Shown here: piece by piece, positions 1 to 11,008 of the stretch | Numbering within the stretch: position 1 is the stretch's first letter | Layout: every line of letters begins with the position of its first letter | NCBI GenBank assembly: GCA_012295275.1 | Contig: CM022665.1 | Coordinates: forward strand, 31,118,957 to 31,182,956 | DNA length: 64,000 bases | Direction of reading: 5' to 3' | Source: Chrysomallon squamiferum | Lineage: Eukaryota > Mollusca > Gastropoda > Neomphalida > Peltospiridae | Made by a program: the position numbers and the translations under genes | Notes under the pieces: model-generated | Database searches by the model: none | What the model was told of the DNA's origin: nothing | The model's input: only the letters and a program-made list of their open reading frames with translations

Positions 1-1
1 C

Positions 2-669
2 TCGGACAGCCTAAGTTCCTTCACCTCCATACAATCTGGACATTCCAGCAGACCAGACCTACTCAGCAGAATACAACACCTACACAAGGACATACAAATC
101 AACAAGAAACAACTAATCATCAAGTGGCTCCCAGCACATGTCAGCATCATCGGCAATGAACTTACCGACCATTACACCAAAGAGTCGCTCAGCATTAAAG
201 CCAAAGACATCTGCACTGATATACACTACGGAACAAACGAAATTCTTTCCATCGCAGCCAAACATTATGACAAAAACAATGGCAAAACGAATGGAACAAC
301 ACCAAAAACAAATGCCTGTTGAACATCAAACCACTCACCAAAACACCCAAAATCACATTCGCCAACAAACTACACAGCAACAATCTCACCAAAGTCAGAA
401 TTGGTTACTCGACCAACTTGTATCCAATCCAATACAAGTATCACAACACCACATCACCCAGCTGCAGCTGTGGACTCTCTGAAACCATGAAACACTACTT
501 GTTTTACTGTCAAAATTTCGCCAAGGAAAGACGAGCAATATGCAACACATTGGAGGAACTAAAAATCGAATTCACACTCCAAAACATATTGGCACCAAAC
601 ACGAAAGAAAGAGAGTTAGTCCTTGCTGCAGTAGCAACATACATTCTGAACACAAAACACAAACTTTAG
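2..669 (+). mobile_element. 3' end of a non-LTR retrotransposon ORF2 (RNase H domain plus C-terminal Cys motif), frameshifted
   Basis: The frame from position 2 reads like the second half of an RNase H domain of an I/jockey-type LINE. It has an SDSLSS start (catalytic-Asp region), then KWLPAHVSIIGNELTDHYTK near 117-176, the usual 'W.P.H.gi.GNE.AD' signature. This frame stops at TGA 320-322. The homology continues in another frame from about 319 to TAG 669, with the RIGYSTNLY block and CSCGLSETMKHYLFYC, the C-terminal Cys/His motif that follows RNase H in these elements. The single frameshift near 320 shows a dead copy. The 5' part (endonuclease, reverse transcriptase) would lie left of the window. 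In life the protein would nick DNA, reverse-transcribe its RNA and degrade the hybrid strand. The family is well supported by motifs; the exact clade is inference. Confidence 0.8.
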
Positions 670-935
670 ACTCTTCAAGTTGAAAGTTTGAATTTCTTTT
701 CTTCTTTTTTTTGGCACAAAAACAAACAACAATTGAAGGAATTTACTGACTTACAGATTGGTTGGTTGAACAGCTGATGGATCTATGGATGGATTGGCTG
801 ACGGATCAATTTGAATAGCCAATTAAATTAATAATTAAAAACAAAAATATACGTACTTATTTTCAGACCATACTAACCCGGTTAACATAATAAATGTAAA
901 TAAGTTAACTACATTCATGTTCTTATTCTTCTTAG
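670..935. other. AT-rich spacer after the LINE, possible 3' UTR
   Basis: After the LINE stop comes a T-rich stretch, then a GATGGATT-like imperfect repeat (about 774-810), then plain AT-rich DNA. Short GATGG-type repeats are common at LINE tails, so the first 140 bases may be element 3' UTR. No target-site duplication can be tested because the 5' end is outside the window. Confidence 0.4.
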
Positions 936-1322
936 TTGCAGGTGTTTATAGCATCTTTTAAATCAATAAAAAGACCATCGGGGAAAAAAAAAAAAAGTTT
1001 GGAATTGTTGGACCAGAGGGAAGCAGTCAAAAAGAACAAGGAAACATCAGCAGCAGCCGAGAACAGAACAAACAAACAGGACGCAACCAACATGGACCCG
1101 GTGACGAATATGAGACATTCAGCGAGCAAGACAAGTGCTGGAAACAACAAGGAGTGGAAAACATCAATGAAACATCGCAACCGATTTGTTACAATCCGAT
1201 ATGCTGGACACTGCCTTGTATCTTGCAATCGTAACCAGAACCCATTCTCTTTCCTTACCCAAAACTCTTTTCTGCGACGGACATGCCTGCTGACCTGCTT
1301 CACAACAGCTTGCTCTGATTAG
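936..1322 (+). other. Unrecognised open frame of about 128 codons, non-ATG start
   Basis: An open frame with higher GC than its surroundings runs to TAG 1320-1322. It is preceded by a pyrimidine-rich tract ending in TTGCAG (about 920-940), which could be a splice acceptor. It is rich in Lys, Asn, Ser and Thr and contains a poly-Lys run from a poly-A tract at 983-997. I recognise no domain. It lies just upstream of the KRBA2/GINGER-like integrase remnant and could be a decayed upstream part of that element, or chance. The first in-frame ATG is well inside the frame, so a functional start is doubtful. Confidence 0.2.
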
Positions 1323-1369
1323 CACGTTAATTTTTTTCAAGGTTTCAAGATCACATTCAGATCACTTAT

Positions 1370-2550
1370 ATGTCCACCATTGAGGTTGCTGTAGAAGATC
1401 AATTTCAGAGAGAACTGTTTAAGAAGTATGAAGTGTGTTAAACAGTGTACATTCCAAAGGAAGAGTACTTCTTGATTATGGGCCAGCTAAAGATCTCTGT
1501 GGACCCAAGGAAGAAAACCTACGAGTACTACCTCATTTGAAATTCTTCAGTGTGGAGACGTGCAGAAACTGACCAAAAAGCACCAAACAGAAGATTACAT
1601 ACCTCAGTACTATATTTCCACTGAAGACACCTTTGATGTAATCAAGCACACACACATTTCAACAGTGGACAAGATCAGATACTGAAAGAACTGTCCAAAA
1701 AGTATGTGAATTTGACACATGAAGCTATCAAATTGTTCAAATCAGTATGCATGGACTGTCAACAGAAACACAAGTGGCCAACAAAGGAGTGGTAGTCCAA
1801 CCTGTTCTGATCAGTGTGGCCAATTGGATCTTGTAGACATGAAATCCTTACCCAGTGGAAAGTACAAGTGGATTATGGTTTATCAGGACCATTTGACCAA
1901 GTTCTGTATTCTCAGGCCTCTTATTTCCATGCATGACAACAGATCTGAGTATACACCTGTTGTAGGAACTGATGGAATTGTGGGCAAAGTCAGACATTAA
2001 AGACATGTTAGTAGCTTGGATGAGTGAGAAAGATACAAGGGACTGGAGTGCAGATATTAAGTTTGTTCAATTCAGGAAGCAGTCAAGCTACAGTGCTGGC
2101 ATCAAACAATTAACATATTCAGCTCTCTTTCGGATGGAGACATGTGTTGGACTGACATCATCTTCACCACCTCATAAAGTCCTTGGCTAACTCCAGTCAG
2201 AAGATGACCTCGTGGCACTGCTATCACATAAATCCCAATGTTTTATAAATTTAATGCAAATACTGCAGCAAGCTGAGCAGATGATCAAATGCAGTTGTGT
2301 TTAGTTGACCACCGGAGAAGTAGACAATGTGGCATTTCCTGGTGACCGCAGAAACCTGCTGGGAGTGATTGTAAATGTTGATGACGACAGTTTGAAATGT
2401 GTCCCCAGAGACTACTAGTGTTGGATGATCTGAACAGAGAACAGACAATGTCTCTCAGAGCAGCTGTGTCAAAGAAGTCGTCCACAGGACGATAAGGGTT
2501 TGTGAAATACAGCTGTGGGGAAACAAATATGTGTCAAACAAAATTTTTTG
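1370..2550 (+). pseudogene. GINGER/KRBA2-like integrase (rve) pseudogene
   Basis: Fragments in several frames line up in order with the integrase family found in GINGER DNA transposons and in domesticated KRBA2/SCAND3 genes. They are: an EEYFLIMGQLKISVDP block (about 1458-1510); a degenerate HHCC-type segment with DTFDVIKHTHIS and CMDCQQKHKW (1628-1790); the core with QLDLVDM, carrying the first catalytic Asp (about 1821-1841), and KWIMVYQDHLTKFCILRPL (1866-1922); and a degenerate HDNRSEYT matching the second Asp motif. SDIKDMLVAWMSEKDTRDW and FVQFRKQSSYSAGIKQ (1987-2115) follow, then NLLGVIVNVDDD (about 2351-2390). The glutamate expected before the SDIKDM block is not readable. About 30 residues are missing between the first and second Asp motifs, and there are many stops and frameshifts. 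It is dead. Family assignment rests on recalled motif patterns and is fairly secure; transposon versus old host gene is open. Confidence 0.75.
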
Positions 2551-2584
2551 AGTAGTTCAAGATGTCGCTCAGGTTTGAACTACT
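2551..2584. repeat. Perfect inverted repeat, 10-bp arms
   Basis: AGTAGTTCAA (2551-2560) and TTGAACTACT (2575-2584) are perfect reverse complements separated by 14 bases. The hairpin sits directly after the integrase remnant and may be a relic of an element end, but no partner copy is seen on the 5' side. Confidence 0.6.
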
Positions 2585-2658
2585 GTAATAAATAGGACAC
2601 TACTTGATGTGTACACTAATTTTAGCATGGTATATATATAATTTTTGTTTTACTTTAT

Positions 2659-2703
2659 TTAAAAAAAAAAAAAAAAAAAATTATTATTATTATTATTATT
2701 ATT
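2659..2703. repeat. Poly-A followed by an ATT microsatellite
   Basis: A run of about 20 A is followed by tandem TTA/ATT units. This could be a retroposon tail or simple slippage; no target duplication was identified. Confidence 0.85.
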
Positions 2704-3695
2704 GGCATATCTGAAGAACAGACAGCAGACTGGTTGTGATGTTATTCCAATTGGGCTTGGACTTCCAAAAAACAAACCAAAAAACATTAGGAGTTTACAC
2801 ATTTAAAAATTTTATTCCTTGTATTTGTTTAATGATAAAGTTCATTAGTTACACTTGTACGACATTTAATGAAGCAATAAAAACATTTCTGAAAAGTGTA
2901 AAATGAACAAAATTATTTATATTAAATGCCAGTGTACTAAAAAAAAAAAAAAAAAGAAAAAAAAAAAAAAAGAAAAAAGGTACTAATGTTATGTTTGTGA
3001 TATATCTGTATGATATGGATTTTTGAAGTTACTAATAATAATAACAACATGAACAGCAGCAACAATAATGGGTGTGTGACACCGCTAGTGTCAAGACTAA
3101 CCTTTGCACTCAGTGAAAAATGAGAAAAGTACTATAATTTTTTACTTCGACACTGTTTACTGAAGGGCAATGTAACGTGTACTGTAAACACAAAGAATTT
3201 ATACAAATATGTTTCACATAATGAAAACTTTCACAAATATGTGAAAAAACCCTCACCTAGGGATTGATTTCCATGACAATGAAACTTCTGAAATATATTA
3301 AATGAAATAAATTTCTATCATGTAGCTGTTCAGTTAACGAAGAAGATAATATATTTTTGGCTGAATTACACTTTGGTATTGTTATATCTACCTGTCTGTG
3401 ATAACATATTTTCATGCAAGAAAACTTCTGAAGTACATACATCGTTAATGTTTTCTTAATAACATATTAAATATTCTTGTTTATATATATATATATTGCA
3501 GCTTAATTTTTAAAATAGTTTTTTGAATCTAGAGAGTTAGGTCAGCATTTTATTTATGGCATCATAAAATCAATAAACTGCACATTTACCTGATAAAATA
3601 TATTAACAAAATATACATATAATTCTGTGGTGTTTTAAAGGTTATATTTCGTTAAAACAATAATAATCTGAATAAATCACCATTTAATACAGGTT

Positions 3696-3731
<36 letters not shown>

Positions 3732-6468
3732 TCATTTATGTTGACACCAGTTTAATTATAAATATACAGTTTAAATTTAGAAAGTATCACTTAATTTTGT
3801 AAAAGCCTCTATTTAGTTTAATTGTATACTTGCACATAAATAACAAATTACGAACAGGGTTTTAAAACTTAACATTAATATATTATAGAAGTTTTGTTTT
3901 ATTGAAAAATAACATTGGATATCACTGGAATACATTGGTAAAAATGTGTGGTTAAAAACAACAAATGTACAAATCTGTAAAGCAGAATTTTTGCCACATG
4001 CACCTACATACATGTATAAAGAGCTCATAAATGCTTAAAAGTTTCTCTAATTTGAGAAGCATTTACAGAAGATTGTTACATGTCATGTTGTTGGTTAAAC
4101 TGCACCATTGCACTATTATTATACCACTCGTTTTATAACTGCTGCATATTACCTATAATGTAGCTTTTAAGATGATAAGATTTTTTTCATCCAACAAAAC
4201 TCTTGCAATACTAATATCAAATTTACTTTTTAAATGTTTTTATTAAACATAAAAAATTAAATGTTATTGCTTATTTATATCTTGCACTGTTGTCTTAGAA
4301 GTTAGATCATTTAAAAAAAATATTACTGCTCAGGTTTATGGAATTTTGTCTCCATTAACATTGATTATAATTCCATAACTTCCAACAGAAAAATATTTTT
4401 ATTTAATTTCCAAGAAAAGATATTTAGAATCAGTTATTCTATTTTTTGTGTGAGGTATATACATGTGTTATGCTCTAGTTTTTAATTACATTAATAACAA
4501 TAAATCCTGACTAGAAAAGATTCAAAATTACTAATACATTTTTTTTTCTAATGTTCATGATTCTGAGCTGATCATAAAGCCACTGAATAGCTGGAGGCAC
4601 TTACAACACAAACAAGGATATTAAAATATATGTCATGTAAAGCAAGAGCAGTACTGAAATAAATCAGTGAAAAAGCAGTGACAACAATGACTAAACAATG
4701 ATTTTAAAAAGCTCAGAATATACACACTATCACAGTAAATTGTGTTAAATAAAAATAAAAAAGAGTTATGCCATTTTTAGTATCTGTGTTGTCTTGTCCT
4801 TTGAAGTAGTTTAAAAGTTCACAATAATAATATTAGTAATAGAGGTCATGATAATAATATCAAAGAATTTCAGTTACATTATTAAAATGAAAAACAAAAA
4901 CCTCTGCATCAGTTGTGTTTTATATCAGTTTATAATTAAAATAGATCATTGTCTTTAATTTTAATAATTCTTTTTCTAAAAGTAATGCTGGTTTTTGTAT
5001 AATCGTTTTAGCATCTTATATAAATTTTCATTTAAAAAAAAAGATACATGTTTAGATTAATTCTGTGTATTAATCACTGTGTTTGTTAAATTATATTTAA
5101 AATTTTCTCTGAGACACATGATCATCAGAACATGACTCATTCTATGAGATCACCATGCAGAGGAAATAGCCAGTGCACAAAATTGTGTTTGTCACACTGA
5201 AATGAAGACAAAAGCAAATAAAGAAAGTGACATCAGCAGAAGAAATAATGCCAAATAGACCAAATATGCATATCTACAAGCTGTTCTGCCATTGTGATTT
5301 GCATAAGTTAATAAAGAATACTTCATTATTCATTAGCAAATGTTTAAAGATAATTTTAACTTAAGCTACTGATTACAACACATAATTAAATAATTTTTTA
5401 AACAATTAAAACAGTAACGTGATAAGTGTTAATATCAGCTTTTTTTATTTTCCACACATTTGTCATTATTTGAGTAAGCTTTATGTGGCAGAGAAAAATA
5501 TTTGTATGAAGTTATCAGTTTAATTTATGCTGTAATTAATAGAATTACACGTGAATAACTGTAGCATTGTTAATTAGAGAAAAGAGAATATTTCAAAGTT
5601 ATCCAAATACTTTTCATTGTATTTTACGGCGGTTGAGAGGTGATATTAACCTTGCCTTATGGAAATCTGCAGAAAATTATTCATCCTATTAAAATAATAC
5701 GTTAATATCGTAATGAAATATTTCCTTTTTGTCAGGCCCTGCAAGCTTTGGCAAGTCTCAGTTTATTTGTATGAAATGAACTCGACAAGGAAAAAAACAG
5801 AAAGAAAGAAAAAGTTACGCTTTTTTTCTTTCTGATAAGATCTCAGATTTATATGACAAATTTAGATTGTTAAAAAATAATGGGATACTTTCTTTATTTA
5901 TATGGCGGTAATTTTAATACAGCAGCACTGTTTTGCCTGGAATATTAACATTATATATTTCTACAGAATATATTTCTATTATATATATATTATTTAATTG
6001 CTAATTGATTTCTCCTAGGGGAAAAAAGTTTGAGATCGCCGCAGCACCTAAAATCATATAAGCTGTTGTGTAACTACTCGAATTCAACCTGATTAGACAC
6101 CAAGTAGAAGTAAAGTTAATTATCATCATCAACCTATAATTGTTTTAAAAAAAAGAAGAAAACAAACAAAAAAAAAGTCACTGCGTCTATATGGCTCGGT
6201 TTCAACGAATGCAATTTTTATTTTATTTTATTTTATATGTACTTATTCAATTTATTTATTTTAGATAGCGTTCGTGGGGCAGTGCTATTATATTTTATTA
6301 CAAATTATATACAGATTAGCAGGAGACGGCGAGAATGAGAGAGATGAAACTGATATTTATTTCCCGCATGTGGAATCGTAACAATTTATATTCATAATCT
6401 GATAATTAATTACTTAAATATAATAGTTTTCTGAAGATAATTTGACACTACTGGATGAATTTACGGTT
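2704..6468. other. AT-rich non-coding DNA without recognisable genes
   Basis: No open frame with a recognisable domain on either strand; stops are dense. Simple repeats include an A-rich tract (2939-2978), a TA tract (3484-3496) and a longer TA tract (3699-3726). Slightly less AT-rich patches near 5630-5670, 6005-6060 and 6190-6360 have no recognised content. A perfect 6-bp hairpin TGACAC/GTGTCA lies at 3077-3093. Confidence 0.6.
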
Positions 6469-6592
6469 TGTGTTTACAACCAGCGGTCCTGTTTATATGA
6501 ATAAACTGAGATTGAGCGGGAGTTACATTTCTGTTTACTACCAGTGATGCTGTTCATATGAATAAAGTAAAACTGAGCGGAAATTACGGACT
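6469..6592. repeat. Diverged tandem duplication of about 62 bp
   Basis: Two adjacent copies share the blocks GTTTAC-ACCAG, CTGTT-ATATGAATAAA, GAGCGG and TTAC in the same order, with scattered substitutions. Only two copies are present. Confidence 0.7.
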
Positions 6593-7399
6593 TTCATAGT
6601 AAGACTACTGCTGTTTACCGTTTTACATTTACATTGCGTTATCAAAATAATTTCGATTCTGTAAAGAAATATAGATTATTACAGATACTTTTTTCTGCAT
6701 TAAAAAAAAAGAAAAAAAAAAAAACCAACTGGAAATTAATTTAGAAAAAAATTATTTATTATTATTTATTATTATTATCATTGGGGCTTTTCCTATAACA
6801 TAACCGACAATTTTATAATTAATGTAATTTTAACATCCATGTAATAACCATATTAAGAATAATTGATAACATTACATGGCCTAGTAAAAATAAGGAGTAC
6901 TTTTTATATCCTGTCTCAGAACAAGTGTAAGATGTATTTCTTGTTTTAGTTTAAATACGAGTAGAGAGTCAAAAATATATAGGAAGCATCAGATTAAAAA
7001 GTACCAGAATAAAATGTTAATTTTTATTGTTGTTGTTGTGCTCTACAATTTAAACTAGATTATATTCAACCTGAAGAGTACATGACAAATACGGAGTCTG
7101 TTTCATTGATATATTATCAATTGCAGTCAAATTAATATCTTATTTAATAAGAGAAGTTCAGGTTTAATTAGAAATATAAAGGGACTTGCACGATATAATC
7201 TGTGCTGATGTAAACCTTGTAAGGAATATGAAGAAGAAAAAAAAAAATCAGTCTCGCAATCTCTACTGCTCTTCTACTACTGATACTACTATTACTACTA
7301 CCATTGCTACTGTTAACATCACTTATTACACTTGTTTTAGACATATAAAGACAACATTCTTTTTATTAATATTTATTTATTGTTTTCATTATTATTGTA
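6593..7399. other. AT-rich spacer
   Basis: Nothing recognisable beyond A-rich and TTA-type simple sequence (6700-6780) and a TAC/ACTACT-rich stretch (7262-7310). Confidence 0.55.
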
Positions 7400-7526
7400 C
7401 AGGGTGTCCACAAAATCTGGGTACATGGGGGAATTTTACTATGTCATTTATTTATGTTATTTTTCTTACCCAGATCGAATGATGGCTCTGTCTAAAGAAG
7501 AAAGAATCGAGTTGGTACTAGTTATT
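7400..7526 (+). mobile_element. 5' end of a mariner/Tc-like DNA transposon, truncated
   Basis: CAGGGTGTCCACAAAATCTG starts at 7400 directly after a TA dinucleotide, matching the usual mariner-superfamily target and the CAGGGTGTCC style of terminal repeat. About 80 bases in, a start codon (7479 or 7482) opens MALSKEERIELVLV, resembling the first helix of the helix-turn-helix DNA-binding region of transposases of this group. The frame then runs into AT-rich low-complexity DNA, so the rest of the transposase and the 3' repeat are missing. A pyrimidine-CAG lies just before the start codon. The assignment is by motif style and is moderate. Confidence 0.5.
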
Positions 7527-8806
7527 GCAATTGTTTATTTTATTTATTTATCATTATTATTATTTGTTATTATATGTAGTTTATTTATTATATTTATTTA
7601 TATTATGTTTTACTATTATTATTTATTTTAAGTTTATTTTTATTTTTTTCTATTTTATTTTAAACTTTTTGTTAATCATTAAAAGAATATGAGAATAACA
7701 TTTTAAAGAATAATAATACAAAAATATACCATATTTAAAGTTAAAAAGATTATTTATAATATATGATGTAAAAATACATAAATTGATATTTACATAATTT
7801 AATATTTCTTACTGTAAGATGATTGATATAATCCATTGTAAGTTACTTATTTTACATTGATCCCAGAATACAAGCTGCAAAGCTGAGAAGATTGTCAGGT
7901 GTGACGCAAAGCAACATATTTTACCTTCGCAGCCTAAAAATATAAAAACAGTTTTAAGTAATCAGATGTTATTTATTGTAATTATTCATAGTTAATTAAT
8001 ATTTTTAAAAAAGCTCACACACATATTAAATTAAATTAATATAAATATAATGTTACTGAAGTATTTTTCATGTATATTTAAATATTATTTTTATATTTTT
8101 TAATGTAATCATACTGAACAGATTTTTTTGTTTTTATGACTTCATTTTTCAAACTCATCTGGCAATATGTTTCTACTGCCTTTGAAATATACTGCCATAA
8201 TAACACACTCATATGTATATAAAACATAACATTTTCATTTTCTTTTTGTAAGATTAAATGTAATTCTATAATAAAATAAGTGTAAATTTCAACAAAAAAA
8301 AGGCAAAGAACATCTTATTACTAACAATAATAATACTAATTTAAATTTGATTATCTATTTGGGCTTCGAATACCTTTTTAAAAAAAAAAAATTAAAATCA
8401 ATTTTAAGAAAAAAAAGAAAAGAAAATGTAAGTAACAAATAACAGAAAAGCTTCCATCTCAGTTTAAATAATTACAATAGAATTTAAAATAAATAAATAA
8501 ATAAATAAAAATCAACACCCTGCTTTCTGCGTGTTCAAACAAACATTTCTATTACATAGTGATCAACAAATTCCAGTCAAAAGTCTAAGGATATTCAGTA
8601 ATTGTACAGTATCTGAATCTTTGATAACTTCATGTGGTATCTATATAGCTGTTCCACCATTACGTCCGGGATACTACATCCAGTCAGTAACCTGACTTGT
8701 GATAAAACAAATTCAACTCACATCCCAGCTAACTATATACATGTATGTATGTACATAATGCTGTATCACCAGTGGATGGGAGATAAAATAAAATAAATAA
8801 CTGAAA

Positions 8807-8844
<38 letters not shown>

Positions 8845-9120
8845 CTTGTCTTTGTGGTGTGTGTTTTGAATCCATGAAAAACATATAAAATAATTTGATT
8901 ATAATATTAGATCATCATATAACATACAATTCTAATAATAAAGTGAAAAAAACCTCATGGACATTAATTTCAAACACCACTGCTATTTATAAAGGTATTA
9001 ATTTCACTTTATTGTTACTTTCTAAAACATGAAACTATTTATTTGATTTTGTTATTATTATTATTATTTAATTTTAATTTTTCTTTCATTTTCTTTGTAT
9101 CATCCATTAGTTAGTTTGTA
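7527..9120. other. AT-rich spacer with microsatellites
   Basis: TTAT-type low-complexity DNA at 7530-7660, an AAAT tract (8489-8510) and TTA runs near 9050-9070. A short open stretch around 7857-7950 on the plus strand (containing IQAAKLRRLSGVTQ) is not recognisable as any family. Confidence 0.5.
8810..8842. repeat. CA dinucleotide microsatellite
   Basis: About 16 uninterrupted AC units. Confidence 0.97.
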
Positions 9121-9935
9121 TTAAGTACTGAAGGTTTGTCTGTTTTGTGTCTCCTGTCATCTCAATGTCTCTGTTCTTGGGTGTGGGCTATCTGTTTAAT
9201 TTTTGTGGTCTGGTGTGGTGTGCATGTCTGTGTTTTATGTGACTTGTGCTGCACGGGGTCTAACCTGTGTCTTCAGTATGTTTTAGTGTGTTTTGTATAT
9301 ATCTGTTGTTGTTGCAAGTATGTTTTTTGTATGTTTGATATAGTTGCATGAATATCTTGTATGTGTTTGTTGTTGTTGTTGCATGTTTGGGTTTGTGTCC
9401 AGCCCGATATGTTAGGTGGTGTTTTGTTTTGTTTGCTTTGTCCTGTATGGTGTTTCAAATGTCTGTCTTGTATATTTGCTTTGTTGTATCTGTGTATGTT
9501 TTTTATTTATGCTGTTTATTAAATAGTGTTTGATGTGTTGTCTCTGATATGTCTGTAGTTTCTACTGTGTTGTGTATCAAACACATGCACCAAACACAAC
9601 ATGTGTCATCTACACAGCACACAACAGTACACAGAGTACTCACCATCACACACTGATGGCTAGTGTGCTGTTATATGTTGAGTTTTAGGTATATGGTATG
9701 TTTAGTGCCTGTGTTGGACTTGTATGCATGTCTTGTGTGTGTAGTTTGTATATTGTCTACGTTTTTGTTATGTGTTGTTTCGTGTTTTCTATGATATGGT
9801 ATGTTTCGTGAGGTGTGACATTTTGTTTGCCTTCTCCTGTATATTGTATTAATTGTGTGTCATGTATATGTTTGTTGTTTTTATTGTGGTTGTTTATTTC
9901 TTCTGTTTGTGTTTAAATCCCTTGTCACTGCTATC
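9121..9935 (-). mobile_element. GT-rich foldback-like repeat, copy 1
   Basis: A GT-rich block switches to CA-rich at 9580-9650 and back again. GCACCAAACACAACATGT (9587-9604) is the exact reverse complement of 17756-17773. The segment 9688-9708 is the reverse complement of 17664-17684 with one mismatch. Intervening and flanking blocks also align in inverted order, with more divergence. Within this copy the CACCAAAC-type arm at 9588 and the GTTTAGTGC-type arm ending at 9708 can pair, so it looks like a foldback element. No transposase is seen. Outer limits are estimated from the end of the compositional bias. Confidence 0.55.
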
Positions 9936-10204
9936 TACCACCACTTGGCATCACTGGTAATGAATGTGACTCCAGGGAAAAAAAACCCCAAAACCCCTAG
10001 AAAATTAATGGTTATGATCAAAGGGGAATAACTCCAACCACATAACAAATGCAATAATGAACCCCAGCACAAAAAAAACAGATTTGCTGTTGGGAGTAAA
10101 ATAATGTAAAAATATCAAAAGTTTATAAAACGCAGTATAAACAGCTGGGTAAAATATAAATATCACATTTGATTGAAATTTAAAATTTGCTATAAAAGAA
10201 ATTT
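9936..10204. other. AT-rich spacer
   Basis: No coding or repeat features recognised. Confidence 0.5.
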
Positions 10205-10795
10205 TCTTTTAGAAATTTAGTAAAAGATTTGAGCGGTATCTAAACAATTTACCACATTTATCAAATATATTCATGTCTCATTAGAATGACTGCATTCCAG
10301 TAAAATGTGGTGAACTGTCAAAGTACACTGAAAGTGCTCACACTGAGGTGGAGGATCTTTCTTTAAGAGACATGAATGAGTCAAGTGTGCACGACACAAG
10401 ACATATTCATCCTTTCTGCACTGCCTGTAAGAGTTCTGCCAATGTCCCAGTGCTGGCTTAATAGAATGAGATTTGTTTGTGTCAGCACCAAGTTATTTTG
10501 CCAAGTGGAAACAATATACTGACTGATATGATGCTTAAAATCAATATCAGGTACACCAACCTTAGCATGTGACAGATCCAAAGCAGCCTTAGCAGCAGAA
10601 TCTGCCTTTCATCACCCCTTATGCCAGTATGTCATAACAGAAAATAATGTTCTTATTGGTAATATTTAAAAAGTCCATCTTTCCTGTCACCATCCCAATA
10701 AAGGTATGATCCAGCTTCTGTGCTGTAAAGTTTGGAGAGATAGAAGTGAGTCTGTACAAAAAATGACGAGGATGAGGATATATATAAATATATCA
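10205..10795 (-). mobile_element. LINE RNase H and C-terminal remnant
   Basis: Reading the minus strand from about 10756, fragments match the RNase H end of I/jockey-type LINEs in order: TDSLLSLQTLQ (catalytic-Asp region); a degenerate 'W.PSH.GIRG' segment around 10610-10640; KADSAAKAALDLSHAKVGVP, following where GNE would be (about 10545-10605); a long spacer helix (SQYIVSTWQNN); then PPPQCEHFQCTLTVHHILLE (about 10290-10350), the Cys/His motif. Frames shift several times and stops are present. The sequence type differs from the LINE at 2-669. It abuts an unrelated-looking reverse-transcriptase remnant at 10803. Confidence 0.75.
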
Positions 10796-10802
10796 AGGGG
10801 TT

Positions 10803-11008
10803 AGGCATACTGTATAGTAGCCATTGCAATATTCCAGTCTGACATCACAAGTTCATTCACCAGTGTTTTTGTGGCATCAACTGGTCAGTGACTGCCTGAT
10901 TCTACCAATATTCTGTAGCTGAGCATAACTTGACCGACATATTACATTCAGTTGATAATTCATAGTAATCGTAGAATCAAACAGAAACTCCATGATTTCT
11001 CACACACG
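10803..11008 (-). mobile_element. CR1/L2-like LINE reverse transcriptase fragment
   Basis: The minus strand reads a degenerate VRN-GV, then FDSTITMNYQLNVICRSSYA and QLQNIGRIRQSLT. After a one-base shift comes DATKTLVNELVMSDWN and a degenerate YCN-like end. This is the late palm/thumb block of CR1/L2-type reverse transcriptases ('FDs.l....h.n.icrs.yyqLr.I.rIR..Lt.da.ktLv..lv.SrlDYCN'). At least one frameshift and one stop make it dead. The segment ends within about 10 bases of the RNase H remnant, which comes from a different style of LINE. Confidence 0.7.

Noticed and set aside
138-482. Plus-strand Gln/Thr-rich frame of 114 codons
   Set aside because: It is a shadow of the LINE RNase H region; the other two frames carry the recognisable motifs.
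3813-4028. Minus-strand 71-codon frame with Cys and Phe
   Set aside because: Short, in AT-rich spacer, with no domain, splice context or repeat support.
10381-10581. Minus-strand 66-codon frame as an independent small gene
   Set aside because: It is an internal piece of the frameshifted LINE RNase H remnant.
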